DNA of 24,041 nt from an uncultured Spongiibacteraceae bacterium (GTDB lineage: Bacteria > Pseudomonadota > Gammaproteobacteria > Pseudomonadales > Dasaniaceae). Position numbers and translations under genes: made by a program. Below the pieces are notes generated by a model, which made no database searches, was not told the origin of the DNA, and saw only the letters and a program-made list of their open reading frames with translations. Positions 7,594 to 15,582 of this stretch are shown here, piece after piece. The stretch spans positions 1 through 24,041 of the forward strand of contig CALBVI010000213.1 of NCBI GenBank assembly GCA_937969395.1. The letters run 5' to 3'. Position 1 is the first letter of the stretch, and every line of letters begins with the position of its first letter.

Positions 7594-9156
7594 ATCACAA
7601 TATCATTACCCGCTTTTAACAACGCCACAATTTTATTTGTGGACGATGAAGAAGAAATATTAAATGCACTGAACCGCATTATGCGGAAAACAGATGCAAA
7701 TTGTATTTTTGCTGGCAGTGGCCAAGAAGGCCTAGACATCCTCACCGGCCAAGCGGTTGATATTGTTGTTTCTGACATGAAAATGCCAGAAATGAACGGT
7801 GTTGATTTTTTAGCACAGGTCGCCAATCTCTATCCTGAAACTGTACGGCTGGTACTTACAGGCCACGCCGATTTCAATTTCGTCATGGACGCCATTAATT
7901 CGGGTAACATTTTTGGTTATTTACAAAAACCTTGGCAAAATGATGAGCTGTTAGCAACGCTAAAACAGGCGTCACTAACTCGAAATCTTCAGCTTGAACG
8001 CATGCTCCTGCGCCGCTCACTGTCTCGCTTCGAGCGCTTTAACCGCAACCGATTCCACGGCTTTGTCGGCGACTCACCCGAGATGCAACTCGTTTATCAA
8101 ACCATTGAAATGGTAGGGCCCGCCAACGCCTCCGTATTTATTACCGGTTCTAGTGGCACCGGTAAAGAAGTAGCCGCTGAAGCAATACACCAGTGCAGCA
8201 AGCGCGCAAAAAGGCCCTTTATTGCCTTGAACTGTGCAGCTATACCTAAAGATTTAGTGGAATCAGAGATATTCGGGCACTTAAAAGGCGCCTTTACCGG
8301 CGCCGTACAAAATCGCGAAGGCGCAGCCAGCAAAGCTAACGGCGGCACCTTATTTTTGGACGAACTAGCCGAAATGGATTACGCCCTGCAATCTAAATTG
8401 CTGCGATTCATACAAACTGGCACATTCCAACGTGTCGGTAGCGATAAAGCCGAGAAAGTCGATATACGCTTTATTTGCGCCACTAACAAAGACCCCATGC
8501 AAGCCATTGCTGATAAGGAATTACGTGAAGACCTGTTCTACCGGCTCAATGTAGTAGCGGTCGACTTACCGGATTTAAAAGATAGACTGTGGGACCCAGT
8601 GATTTTGGCCGAACATTTCCTTGGTCAATATGCCAAACAAGAGAATAAAGCATTAACCGGATTTAGCGATGATGCCGAAAAACTGTTATTTCATTACTGC
8701 TGGCCCGGTAATGTGCGCCAACTACAAAACACCATTAACAGCCTAGTCATACTCAGCGCAGGGCCTGTCATTTCAGCACAGGAAATAGCTAGAATGCTCA
8801 AGCTCGATCAAGATGCACTGAAGCATTTAATTGAGCAACCCGTCCCCTATATAGCTCAGGCTGAAAAAGCTGAAGCTGCTGATGCACAGCGCGCACAAGT
8901 AGTTGCCGCTGACAGCATCAACGTAGCCAGCAGCTTAGAAAACGCAGTACACACCGAGAACAACACACCCACGACGGCCGACTCCCCCTTAGCCAACGCG
9001 CCGCAATTAGAATTAAAGCCCCTCGCTGAAATGGAACGGGATATTATCCAATACGCGATTTCAAACTGTGACGGCAATGTCGTCACGGCAGCACGCAAGC
9101 TAGCGGTCAGCCCCTCTACCTTGTATCGGAAGATCCAAAGCTGGGAAGACAAATAA
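7594..9156 (+). CDS. Sigma-54-dependent response regulator of the EPS locus
   Basis: About 520 residues. Numbering from the GTG at 7639, the REC domain has acidic D2/D3, phospho-acceptor D46 (VVSDMKMPEMNG), T74 and K97. The AAA+ domain has Walker A GSSGTGKE (170-177), the sigma-54 contact loop GAFTGA (217-222), Walker B GGTLFLDE and the arginine-finger block LREDLFYRLN. A Fis-type HTH is at about 465-503 (NVVTAARKLAVSPSTLYRKI). An Ala/Glu-rich linker of some 60 residues separates AAA+ and HTH. Strand beta-1 of REC (ATILF) lies before the GTG, so translation must begin earlier, yet no ATG, GTG or TTG occurs in frame back to the TAG at 7459. AAAAGGA (7581-7587) is well spaced from ATC at 7594, used here as a provisional start. 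No histidine kinase is encoded nearby. It probably activates the sigma-54 promoters described below. Confidence 0.88.
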   Translation: MTISLPAFNNATILFVDDEEEILNALNRIMRKTDANCIFAGSGQEGLDILTGQAVDIVVSDMKMPEMNGVDFLAQVANLYPETVRLVLTGHADFNFVMDAINSGNIFGYLQKPWQNDELLATLKQASLTRNLQLERMLLRRSLSRFERFNRNRFHGFVGDSPEMQLVYQTIEMVGPANASVFITGSSGTGKEVAAEAIHQCSKRAKRPFIALNCAAIPKDLVESEIFGHLKGAFTGAVQNREGAASKANGGTLFLDELAEMDYALQSKLLRFIQTGTFQRVGSDKAEKVDIRFICATNKDPMQAIADKELREDLFYRLNVVAVDLPDLKDRLWDPVILAEHFLGQYAKQENKALTGFSDDAEKLLFHYCWPGNVRQLQNTINSLVILSAGPVISAQEIARMLKLDQDALKHLIEQPVPYIAQAEKAEAADAQRAQVVAADSINVASSLENAVHTENNTPTTADSPLANAPQLELKPLAEMERDIIQYAISNCDGNVVTAARKLAVSPSTLYRKIQSWEDK

Positions 9157-9204
9157 TCTTGCTTGGCCCCGCGTTCAAACTCATCTTGCAGCCCAACTAT
9201 TAAA

Positions 9205-9235
9205 GGCATTCCGCATTTTGCAAAAATGCTATGCC
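9205..9235 (+). terminator. Strong hairpin after the response regulator gene
   Basis: GGCAT (9205-9209) pairs with ATGCC (9231-9235) and GCATTTT (9213-9219) with AAAATGC (9223-9229), with a small internal loop and a 3-base end loop. No T run follows, so it may be a terminator or, given its core ATTTTGCAAAA shared with the palindrome at 21400-21423, a binding site before the flippase operon. The remaining bases to 9356 show no clear sigma-54 promoter. Confidence 0.5.
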
Positions 9236-9356
9236 GAAGCGTAAAGCTCGCGATCAGCGCATTAATTAATTAAAATAATCTCTTATAAAACAAAGAGTTA
9301 AATCATTCTCTAGTTTGCATTATGCGCATGGCATAAAAGCTGTATATACCAGAGAT

Positions 9357-10718
9357 ATGAAGTTCAATACCCCTAAAGCTAAGCCAGCGATAACACCCTC
9401 AGCGATGTTGAGCGACCACTCTACGTCTCCCCATTTTCTTCAATCAGCCCGTGAGTCACTCATGGGGATATTGCAAAACACTGGCTGGATGATGATTTCT
9501 GAAGCATCCGCTAGGGCAAGTAGGCTGTTAACAATCATCGTTCTAGCCAGTATGCTCAGTGCAAGCGATTACGGTATCGCTATGCTGGCGCTAGTTTGTC
9601 ATGAATTGGTACGTCTTCTTACCCGCGTGGGTGCGGGAGCCAGAATCGTGCAATGCAACGATGAAGAATGTGGTGTATTTGCAGCTAACTGCTACACCCT
9701 CAACTGGATAGTCTCAATAGCCATTGCAGCTAGCCAATACTGCCTTGCGCCGGTGTTAGCTGATTATTATGCAGCGCCACAATTAACTCCCCTCCTTCAA
9801 TACATGGCCATAAGCTACTTAATTTACCCCCTAGTTGCGATCAAAGTGGCTCTGTTGCAAAGAAATAATCACTTCAAACATATCGGCCTTGTTAGTGCGC
9901 TAGCAATTAGTAGCGACAACCTAGCAACTGCCCTGCTAGCGCTGTCAGGACTAGGGTTAATGTCGGTAGCTTACGCCAAGGTGATTGCAGCGATTGTATG
10001 GTATCTAGGTTTTTATAACGCCAACGTTACCGCATACAAACCACGGTTCGATCGTAAGCAGATTGTAACTTTACTCAAATTTTCACTGCCGGTTTTACTG
10101 AGTGATGGATTGAAAACTTTGCGCGGCCAAATTGATGTGCTTATTGCTGCGCGCTTACTCGCACCAGAATTATTTGGCCTGTACAGCTTTGCGAAGAGCG
10201 CAGGTATTGGCTTTGCTATTTCACTCAACCATGCTTTCGCAACTGCCATCTACCCGCGCCTTTGTGTTTACTATCGCGAGGACAATCTAAGCAAGGGATT
10301 GAAACTTGTCACCTGTGTTGGCGTAGCTATTTGTTTTTTATTTTTGACCCAAGCTGCACTCGCGCCAATCTACGTACCAATGCTATTTAACAACGACTTT
10401 GCTAACGCCGGCAGCCTCGTCGCCACACTCTGCTTATGCGCTATTCCTTTATTGTTAATTGATATTGTAGCGATGGGTTTACGTGTGCAATTTCAGTTAG
10501 GGGCAGAAATGTTCAATCAAATGGTATTAGTCGTAGGGCTTTTGTTAGCGCTGGTTATGATTAAGCCGATAAGCGCCGAACAGTTTGCTCAAGTTACTGT
10601 TATTACTTCTTATGCTGCATTACCTATTTCTTATCTTATTTACCGAATCTGTACTTTCAATATGTCTAATACTTTGCCTAATAGTATTGGTATTCGCTCT
10701 ATGAGGTTATCCAAGTGA
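9357..10718 (+). CDS. Oligosaccharide-lipid flippase (Wzx-type, MOP superfamily)
   Basis: A 453-residue polytopic membrane protein with about 12 hydrophobic segments. Typical blocks are RASRLLTIIVLASMLSASDYG near the N-terminus, LADYYAAPQLTPLLQYMAIS, ALLQRNNHFKHIGLVSA and LLKFSLPVLLSDGLKTLRGQ followed by IDVLIAARLLAPELFGLYSF. These are hallmarks of the lipopolysaccharide/teichoic flippase group. It would move the undecaprenyl-linked repeat unit across the inner membrane. I chose the ATG at 9357 over the TTG at 9315 because the longer start has no ribosome binding site. Its TGA overlaps the GTG start of the next glycosyltransferase (GTGA), showing translational coupling. First gene of a three-gene plus-strand unit. 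Confidence 0.88.
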   Translation: MKFNTPKAKPAITPSAMLSDHSTSPHFLQSARESLMGILQNTGWMMISEASARASRLLTIIVLASMLSASDYGIAMLALVCHELVRLLTRVGAGARIVQCNDEECGVFAANCYTLNWIVSIAIAASQYCLAPVLADYYAAPQLTPLLQYMAISYLIYPLVAIKVALLQRNNHFKHIGLVSALAISSDNLATALLALSGLGLMSVAYAKVIAAIVWYLGFYNANVTAYKPRFDRKQIVTLLKFSLPVLLSDGLKTLRGQIDVLIAARLLAPELFGLYSFAKSAGIGFAISLNHAFATAIYPRLCVYYREDNLSKGLKLVTCVGVAICFLFLTQAALAPIYVPMLFNNDFANAGSLVATLCLCAIPLLLIDIVAMGLRVQFQLGAEMFNQMVLVVGLLLALVMIKPISAEQFAQVTVITSYAALPISYLIYRICTFNMSNTLPNSIGIRSMRLSK

Positions 10719-11722
10719 AAAATTCCATTACGCCTATCATTTCTGTTGTTATCCCCATGTATAACGTCGAAGCTTATATCAAAACCAGCCTTGACTCAGT
10801 GCTTGCACAAAGCTTTAAAGCATTTGAAATAATTTGTGTCGACGACGGCAGTCCAGATAACAGTGTCGACATCGTAAAGCGTTACAACGATCCTAGAATT
10901 CGTATAGTCTCGCAACGTAATCGTGGTTTGGCCGCAGCGAGAAACACCGGCATTAACCACGCTAGAGCACCCTTCGTGGCGCTCCTCGATGCTGACGACT
11001 ATTGGCATAGTGATAAATTAGCTTTACACATAGAGCATCTCTATAACAATCCTCAACTCGGTGTCAGTTACTCCGCTTCGCGCTTTATTGACGAAGACGG
11101 TAACCTGTTGAATTTGGGGCAACATCCTGCATTGCAAAACATTACAGCGGAACATATTCTTTGTCGCAACCCTGTTGGCAATGGTTCATCTCCGGTCATT
11201 CGGCGGCTTGCTTTATTAGATATTGCTTTCGAACAAATTATCGATGGTGAAACCCGCATTGCCTATTTTAATGAACAGCTGCGTCAATCCGAAGACATCG
11301 AAATGTGGATACGCTTGGCATTAAATACTCAGTGGCAATTTGAAGGACTAGAGCAGGAGCTTACTTTTTATCGCGTCAATGCATCGGGACTGTCAGCAAA
11401 TCTTGAACAACAATATGCCAGCTGGTGCGTGGCGATGAAAAACAATTATAAAAATCATGAAATATTTTTCGACCAATGGTTACCATTAGCGGAGGCCTAT
11501 CAAAAACGATACTTGGCGCGTCGAGCAGTGCAATCCAATAATGGTAAGGTAGCTATCTCTCTCATTAGCCAAGCACTCACACGCGATATAAGAATAGTGA
11601 CACAGGAACCTATTCGCACAGCATTAACCGCTGCATGCGCAGTGCTTTCATTGTTACCGAAAAAAATTTATAACAGCCTCCAAAACATAGCTATGAACTG
11701 TTTAGCTGGCCGCTCCGCATAA
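10715..11722 (+). CDS. GT2 family glycosyltransferase
   Basis: 335 residues with a GT-A fold domain at about 6-220: ISVVIPMYNVEAYIKTSLDS, then IICVDDGSPDNS (nucleotide-binding D43/D44), RGLAAARNTGI, and the metal-binding DxD as ALLDADDYW (D92, D94). A later block SEDIEMWIRLAL around residue 190 holds the ED motif that often supplies the base. The last 100 residues are helical. It starts with GTG and overlaps the flippase stop by four bases. It should add one sugar to the lipid-linked repeat unit at the cytoplasmic face of the inner membrane; donor and acceptor cannot be deduced. Confidence 0.9.
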   Translation: MKNSITPIISVVIPMYNVEAYIKTSLDSVLAQSFKAFEIICVDDGSPDNSVDIVKRYNDPRIRIVSQRNRGLAAARNTGINHARAPFVALLDADDYWHSDKLALHIEHLYNNPQLGVSYSASRFIDEDGNLLNLGQHPALQNITAEHILCRNPVGNGSSPVIRRLALLDIAFEQIIDGETRIAYFNEQLRQSEDIEMWIRLALNTQWQFEGLEQELTFYRVNASGLSANLEQQYASWCVAMKNNYKNHEIFFDQWLPLAEAYQKRYLARRAVQSNNGKVAISLISQALTRDIRIVTQEPIRTALTAACAVLSLLPKKIYNSLQNIAMNCLAGRSA

Positions 11723-11768
11723 AACAAACTAAAAATCGGAACAACTAATACATAGGAGAAAATAACTC

Positions 11769-12719
11769 ATGGACTCAGCGAATGAAAATCAGTGGGTATT
11801 TCTTTTTCCAGAATTGAGTGAGCCTGATGGCGGTTATTTAGCACAGCAACGATTTGCCAATATTACTCAAGAAATAATCGGCGATATCCAGCTGGCAAAT
11901 TATCGACAAACACTCTGCGGTATAAAAATTGAAGACGGGCTGCTTACACAACCGGCAGAAGACGATAAGCGTACTTACTGTATACATTACGGGCCCCACA
12001 TCACCCAGCTGTGCAAAAATCTTAAAGGTCGCCGGGTTATTTATTTTTCACACAGCACTGGCTGGGAAATCAACTTACCCACATCAATACCCATTGTTTG
12101 TGTAAGTAAACACTGTATGGCCTACTGGGCAAAACACTCACCAGGCAACCCTTTATTTCATTTACCTAACATCATCGACGAAAAATTCAACCTACCAAAC
12201 TCACCTTCTGAGATAAATTCAGTACAAGACAACAACAAAACCATCAGGACAAATGATGTACTTGTTATTAAAAGAAAAATGTCCAACTATGTTATCGATG
12301 AATTAGTTCCGCAATTATCACAGCAATTAACCGTTAAGGTTATCGATAAATGGACTGATGCGGTTGCAGAAGAGATGCAATCCGCAAAAGTGTTTATTTA
12401 TGACTCTTCACATTATTGGAAAGAACATAAGGCATCAGAAGGATTTGGCTTACCACCATTAGAGGCAATGGCTTGTGGCTGCACTGTGTTCTCCAGCATC
12501 AATGACGGCTTAGCTGATTTTCTCGACCCTGGCTTTAATTGCTATTCGTTGTCGCAAGATAATAAATGGTTGGATATTTCAAGAATTGAACAGGCCGTTA
12601 AACAATGGCAGGAACCGAAATCCGAAGAATCAGTAGTTGCTACATATCGCCAATCCAATGTGAAACAACGATTAGAATGCGTCATAAAAGAAATAAATTC
12701 ATTACCCCTAGTTATATAA
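11769..12719 (+). CDS. GT4-like glycosyltransferase
   Basis: 316 residues of GT-B type. The N-terminal half is poorly conserved but has strand-helix alternation (VIYFSHSTGWE, PIVCVSKHCMAYW, LPNIIDEKF). The C-terminal half carries the E-x7-E motif as SEGFGLPPLEAMACGC (E224, E232), which contacts the sugar nucleotide in the GT4 family. It is somewhat shorter than usual GT4 enzymes (350-400 residues). A clear AGGAGA lies nine bases before the ATG. It is the last gene of the plus-strand flippase unit, 46 bases after the GT2 gene, and ends before a convergent terminator. Confidence 0.82.
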   Translation: MDSANENQWVFLFPELSEPDGGYLAQQRFANITQEIIGDIQLANYRQTLCGIKIEDGLLTQPAEDDKRTYCIHYGPHITQLCKNLKGRRVIYFSHSTGWEINLPTSIPIVCVSKHCMAYWAKHSPGNPLFHLPNIIDEKFNLPNSPSEINSVQDNNKTIRTNDVLVIKRKMSNYVIDELVPQLSQQLTVKVIDKWTDAVAEEMQSAKVFIYDSSHYWKEHKASEGFGLPPLEAMACGCTVFSSINDGLADFLDPGFNCYSLSQDNKWLDISRIEQAVKQWQEPKSEESVVATYRQSNVKQRLECVIKEINSLPLVI

Positions 12720-13070
12720 TTAACAGAAACATTAACCCACCAAAAAAATACCAATGATACTCTATGAAAAAATGTAGCGACTTCAATCATCCTCATCTAC
12801 AGCAACAGCCCAACTAACAGCTGACTTAATTAGATTAAAAATCAATAACACACTCAATCAAGCAAAGACTTATCGAAAACCATTAGAGACATTTCATAAT
12901 TAGTAACTATCCCCCATTAAAGAATATAGCTATTAATTAGCTTGCAGACTCTGCGCATAACAGTAAAGAACCCAACAATATAAAGCACAGATCAATACAT
13001 AACTACATGTAGTGATCTGTGCTTTTAAAGGGATAAAATAAATTAAATAATAGAGAGGAAGATCAAACCA
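12720..13070. other. Convergent intergenic region, no gene
   Basis: 351 AT-rich bases between the plus-strand GT4 gene and the minus-strand GT2 gene, which face each other. The only structure seen is the hairpin at 12982-13025. No open frame here has a family resemblance. Confidence 0.6.
12982..13025. terminator. Bidirectional terminator between convergent units
   Basis: AAAGCACAGATCA (12982-12994) pairs perfectly with TGATCTGTGCTTT (13013-13025), a 13-bp stem. The 18-base loop itself contains the palindrome CTACATGTAG (13003-13012). The A and T ends of the stem give short T runs on both strands. It suits termination of both convergent glycosyltransferase units. Confidence 0.8.
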
Positions 13071-14120
13071 TTAACACAAAAAATTTCTCATAGACTTAAA
13101 ACAGTGCGATGACGATTGAACTTTTGGCTGATCACTGAGATATACAGACCAGTTTTTGAAAAACTTAACATACAGTAAACTCATAACTTTTAAGTATTTA
13201 AGCGGCTTTGACAAACAGCGACAATCAGACAATAAGCTTTTTGCTGCTAGAAGATTGCCATAACAAACATTACGCCCAGCCAAATCCAAAATATGAGCTG
13301 CGGTATATTTAACAGCATGTTTCTGCTGATGCTTTGACATCGTAACATTAGTCGAATACACATATAGACGCCGACTAAAACTACATTCTTGCGTAGGGGG
13401 CTGCTGCTCGCAAGCACGATTATCAGCAACGCGATTATAAAAGCTCAGCGCTCTAGGGCTATAGCCAATGTGCGATTTAAGCGCCGCTAGCGACCAAATC
13501 CATTGATCCTCCCCCATAGACTCACCTTCCGGAAAATAACCATGTAAAGCAAAGAACGATTTCTTAATAGCAACTGAAGATGCACAAAATGGTAAATCCC
13601 CTGCCGCTGCAATCTCAAAGTAATTATTCATTCTACGTGTTACTGCAATGCTTTTTTTTGCTTGCGAACTAATACGAATTTTCGGCTGACTATATAAATT
13701 TTCTCCATCAACATATTGATAAGACGTAGCCAACAAGTCAGCATGAGGTAGTGCATTGGCAAGATCAATAATCTCCTGTAGAAAATGTACTGACCAACAA
13801 TCATCGGCATCTAGGAAAGCTATATATTTACCTGATGCCGTTTTAATGCCGGTATTACGCGCTACTGATACACCTGCATTTTTTTGCTCTATTAAAACAA
13901 CCTGGTCCTCGAATTCATTGCGAACCATCTTGGCACTATTATCGGTAGAGCCATCATCGACAACAATGACTTCCAACGGCAAGCATGTTTGCTTTAGCAC
14001 CGAACGAATAGCTCCTAAAATATGCTCTTGCTTGTTATACAACGGAATAACCACAGAGATAGTAAGCTGCTTAGTATCATTTGAGTTATTAACCCGATGA
14101 TTACTCATTTTATTTTTCAT
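13071..14120 (-). CDS. GT2 family glycosyltransferase
   Basis: 349 residues with a GT-A domain at about 19-250: ISVVIPLYNKQEHILGAIRS, VIVVDDGSTDNSAKMV (D55/D56), NAGVSVARNTGIKTASGKYI and the DxD AFLDADDCW (D104, D106). GEDQWIWSLAAL near residue 210 matches the ED/base region. It is clearly not a copy of the GT2 at 10715, agreeing only at family motifs. AGGAAG stands five bases before the ATG at 14120. It follows the pyruvyl transferase gene by 34 bases and so belongs to the unit driven by the sigma-54 site at 15372. Sugar specificity unknown. Confidence 0.9.
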   Translation of the reverse strand: MKNKMSNHRVNNSNDTKQLTISVVIPLYNKQEHILGAIRSVLKQTCLPLEVIVVDDGSTDNSAKMVRNEFEDQVVLIEQKNAGVSVARNTGIKTASGKYIAFLDADDCWSVHFLQEIIDLANALPHADLLATSYQYVDGENLYSQPKIRISSQAKKSIAVTRRMNNYFEIAAAGDLPFCASSVAIKKSFFALHGYFPEGESMGEDQWIWSLAALKSHIGYSPRALSFYNRVADNRACEQQPPTQECSFSRRLYVYSTNVTMSKHQQKHAVKYTAAHILDLAGRNVCYGNLLAAKSLLSDCRCLSKPLKYLKVMSLLYVKFFKNWSVYLSDQPKVQSSSHCFKSMRNFLC

Positions 14121-14154
14121 AGTACTTCCTCACATTCTTTTAACTACAATCAAG

Positions 14155-15291
14155 CTATACCATTTGCAATGGCGTCGTGAAGTTTTTAACCGATGCTGAA
14201 AAAGCATCCCTCACATCCAATACGGTTTCTTTAAATCCTTTTGTTACACCGGTAATTGCTGCCTGAGTTAATCTCTCGACATCAATATTACTGGCGTCAT
14301 AGCGATAGCTATTATCCAAGCCAATCTGATCGCACCAACCTTCACATTTATTGTGATAATTAAGAGAAATAACTGGTGTACCTGCCAAATAAGAAAATAT
14401 GCTGCCATGTAGTCGCATAGCGAAAGTCGCTTTCATCTGACTCATTTTACGAATCAAGTGAATAGGATTGCTGTTATAAGAAAACCGAAATACAGGAACA
14501 TCCGCAGGCAGAATTTGTTGTAATGTATTGTGAACACCGACATCACCCAGTGTAGGATGGCCATTCATATCAAAAATAAATATAGGCTCACCGGTTTCGC
14601 GATAAATACTGGTCAGGCACAAGGCGATATATTCAATCCGGCGCAACTCAGCCTTTAATGAATCGCTGGATGCATTAGGCTTAATACTTTCACGCGGGCA
14701 AAGCGTAACGCCGATACCACGTCGCACAGAATTTTCTAAACTACTTTTCGCCTTGCCTAAATAGTTTTCAAGCTGCGGAAGCAATGACGGCGCCAAATCG
14801 AAAGTAAGTTCGACATTGGCGTTAGGTGCAATACCTGTAGCGACGTCGTAACTCGATTGATCACGTACGCCGACATAATCACAACGATTTAAAAAGCGTG
14901 CGCAAGATTTTTCCGCAGCAACATTAGCAAAAGATTCAACACCAACACCGAGTGCTAAATGTGGGCCCTTACCTGCCAACTTCATCATTAAATATTTCAC
15001 ATCCATGTCGCGTTTGCAGTGCAGAACCGATCCGCCACCAAAAATAATTTGATTGGCCTTGAAAGCATTAACGCATTGGCGCAAACGATTTTCTCCACGG
15101 AAACGTGGCTCCGCATGCAACTGCGCAGAGAAGCTACCTGTTTGCGGTACATTGACTCTATTAGGAGAGTTCACTTTGATATCCTCGGCGTTAAAGTAAT
15201 TCTTAGCGCCGCTGAGCGTAGCCCAAAGCAAGGCATCGTCACCGCTGTTTTGCATACCATAATAGCCACATAAGTAAGTTGATTTTTTCAT
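14155..15291 (-). CDS. Polysaccharide pyruvyl transferase family protein
   Basis: 378 residues of the CsaB/pyruvyl-transferase family. The N-terminus CGYYGMQNSGDDALLWA (8-24) is the family's G-Y-x-G-x-x-N-x-GD motif; IIFGGGSVLHC (82-92), LGVGVES and AMRLHGSIFSYLAGTPVIS (291-309, with R293 and H295) complete the pattern. Members transfer pyruvate from phosphoenolpyruvate to form a ketal on a sugar residue, giving the polymer negative charge. Some members have other substrates, so pyruvate transfer is inferred from family and context. First gene of a two-gene minus-strand unit with a GT2 gene; a sigma-54 promoter match lies about 80 bases upstream. Confidence 0.88.
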   Translation of the reverse strand: MKKSTYLCGYYGMQNSGDDALLWATLSGAKNYFNAEDIKVNSPNRVNVPQTGSFSAQLHAEPRFRGENRLRQCVNAFKANQIIFGGGSVLHCKRDMDVKYLMMKLAGKGPHLALGVGVESFANVAAEKSCARFLNRCDYVGVRDQSSYDVATGIAPNANVELTFDLAPSLLPQLENYLGKAKSSLENSVRRGIGVTLCPRESIKPNASSDSLKAELRRIEYIALCLTSIYRETGEPIFIFDMNGHPTLGDVGVHNTLQQILPADVPVFRFSYNSNPIHLIRKMSQMKATFAMRLHGSIFSYLAGTPVISLNYHNKCEGWCDQIGLDNSYRYDASNIDVERLTQAAITGVTKGFKETVLDVRDAFSASVKNFTTPLQMV

Positions 15292-15371
15292 GCTCTAGCT
15301 CTCTTGCTGTTGTATTTATCACATTCGCAAACTGCAAATAAAACAGCTGCTATCTATCCTATAGTTGTTAT

Positions 15372-15387
15372 TGCAACCGCTATGCCA
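15372..15387 (-). promoter_or_regulatory. Sigma-54 promoter upstream of the pyruvyl transferase unit
   Basis: On the minus strand TGGCATAGCGGTTGCA matches the -24/-12 consensus TGGCACG-N4-TTGCA, with GG and GC separated by exactly 10 bases. The predicted start is near 15361, giving a leader of about 70 bases. Confidence 0.75.
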
Positions 15388-15413
15388 AACAGCAAAAAAC
15401 CAGTAAACCTTTG

Positions 15414-15442
15414 TTTTATAATGTATTTATTTTTTTATAATG
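15414..15442. repeat. Direct repeat TTTTATAATG upstream of a sigma-54 promoter
   Basis: TTTTATAATG occurs at 15414-15423 and again at 15433-15442, 19 bases start to start, about two helical turns. It lies 27-70 bases behind the sigma-54 site. It may be a regulator site or simply AT-rich sequence. The rest of 15292-15582 shows no gene. Confidence 0.35.
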
Positions 15443-15582
15443 AGAAATCGACAGATAAATGAAACATCCTATTTTCGTTGCGGGAACAAGAGAATACAGA
15501 TGCTTAATTGAAATATTGCTAGGGGACACTGCCAGCCTAAGTACTGCCAGTTTAGATATCCAAATTTAAGTAGCCGCAATCA

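Noticed and set aside
9157..9356. Sigma-54 promoter before the flippase gene
   Set aside because: GG and GC pairs are present (for example 9205 and 9220) but the spacing is 13 or 7 bases, never 10. This unit may use another promoter type.
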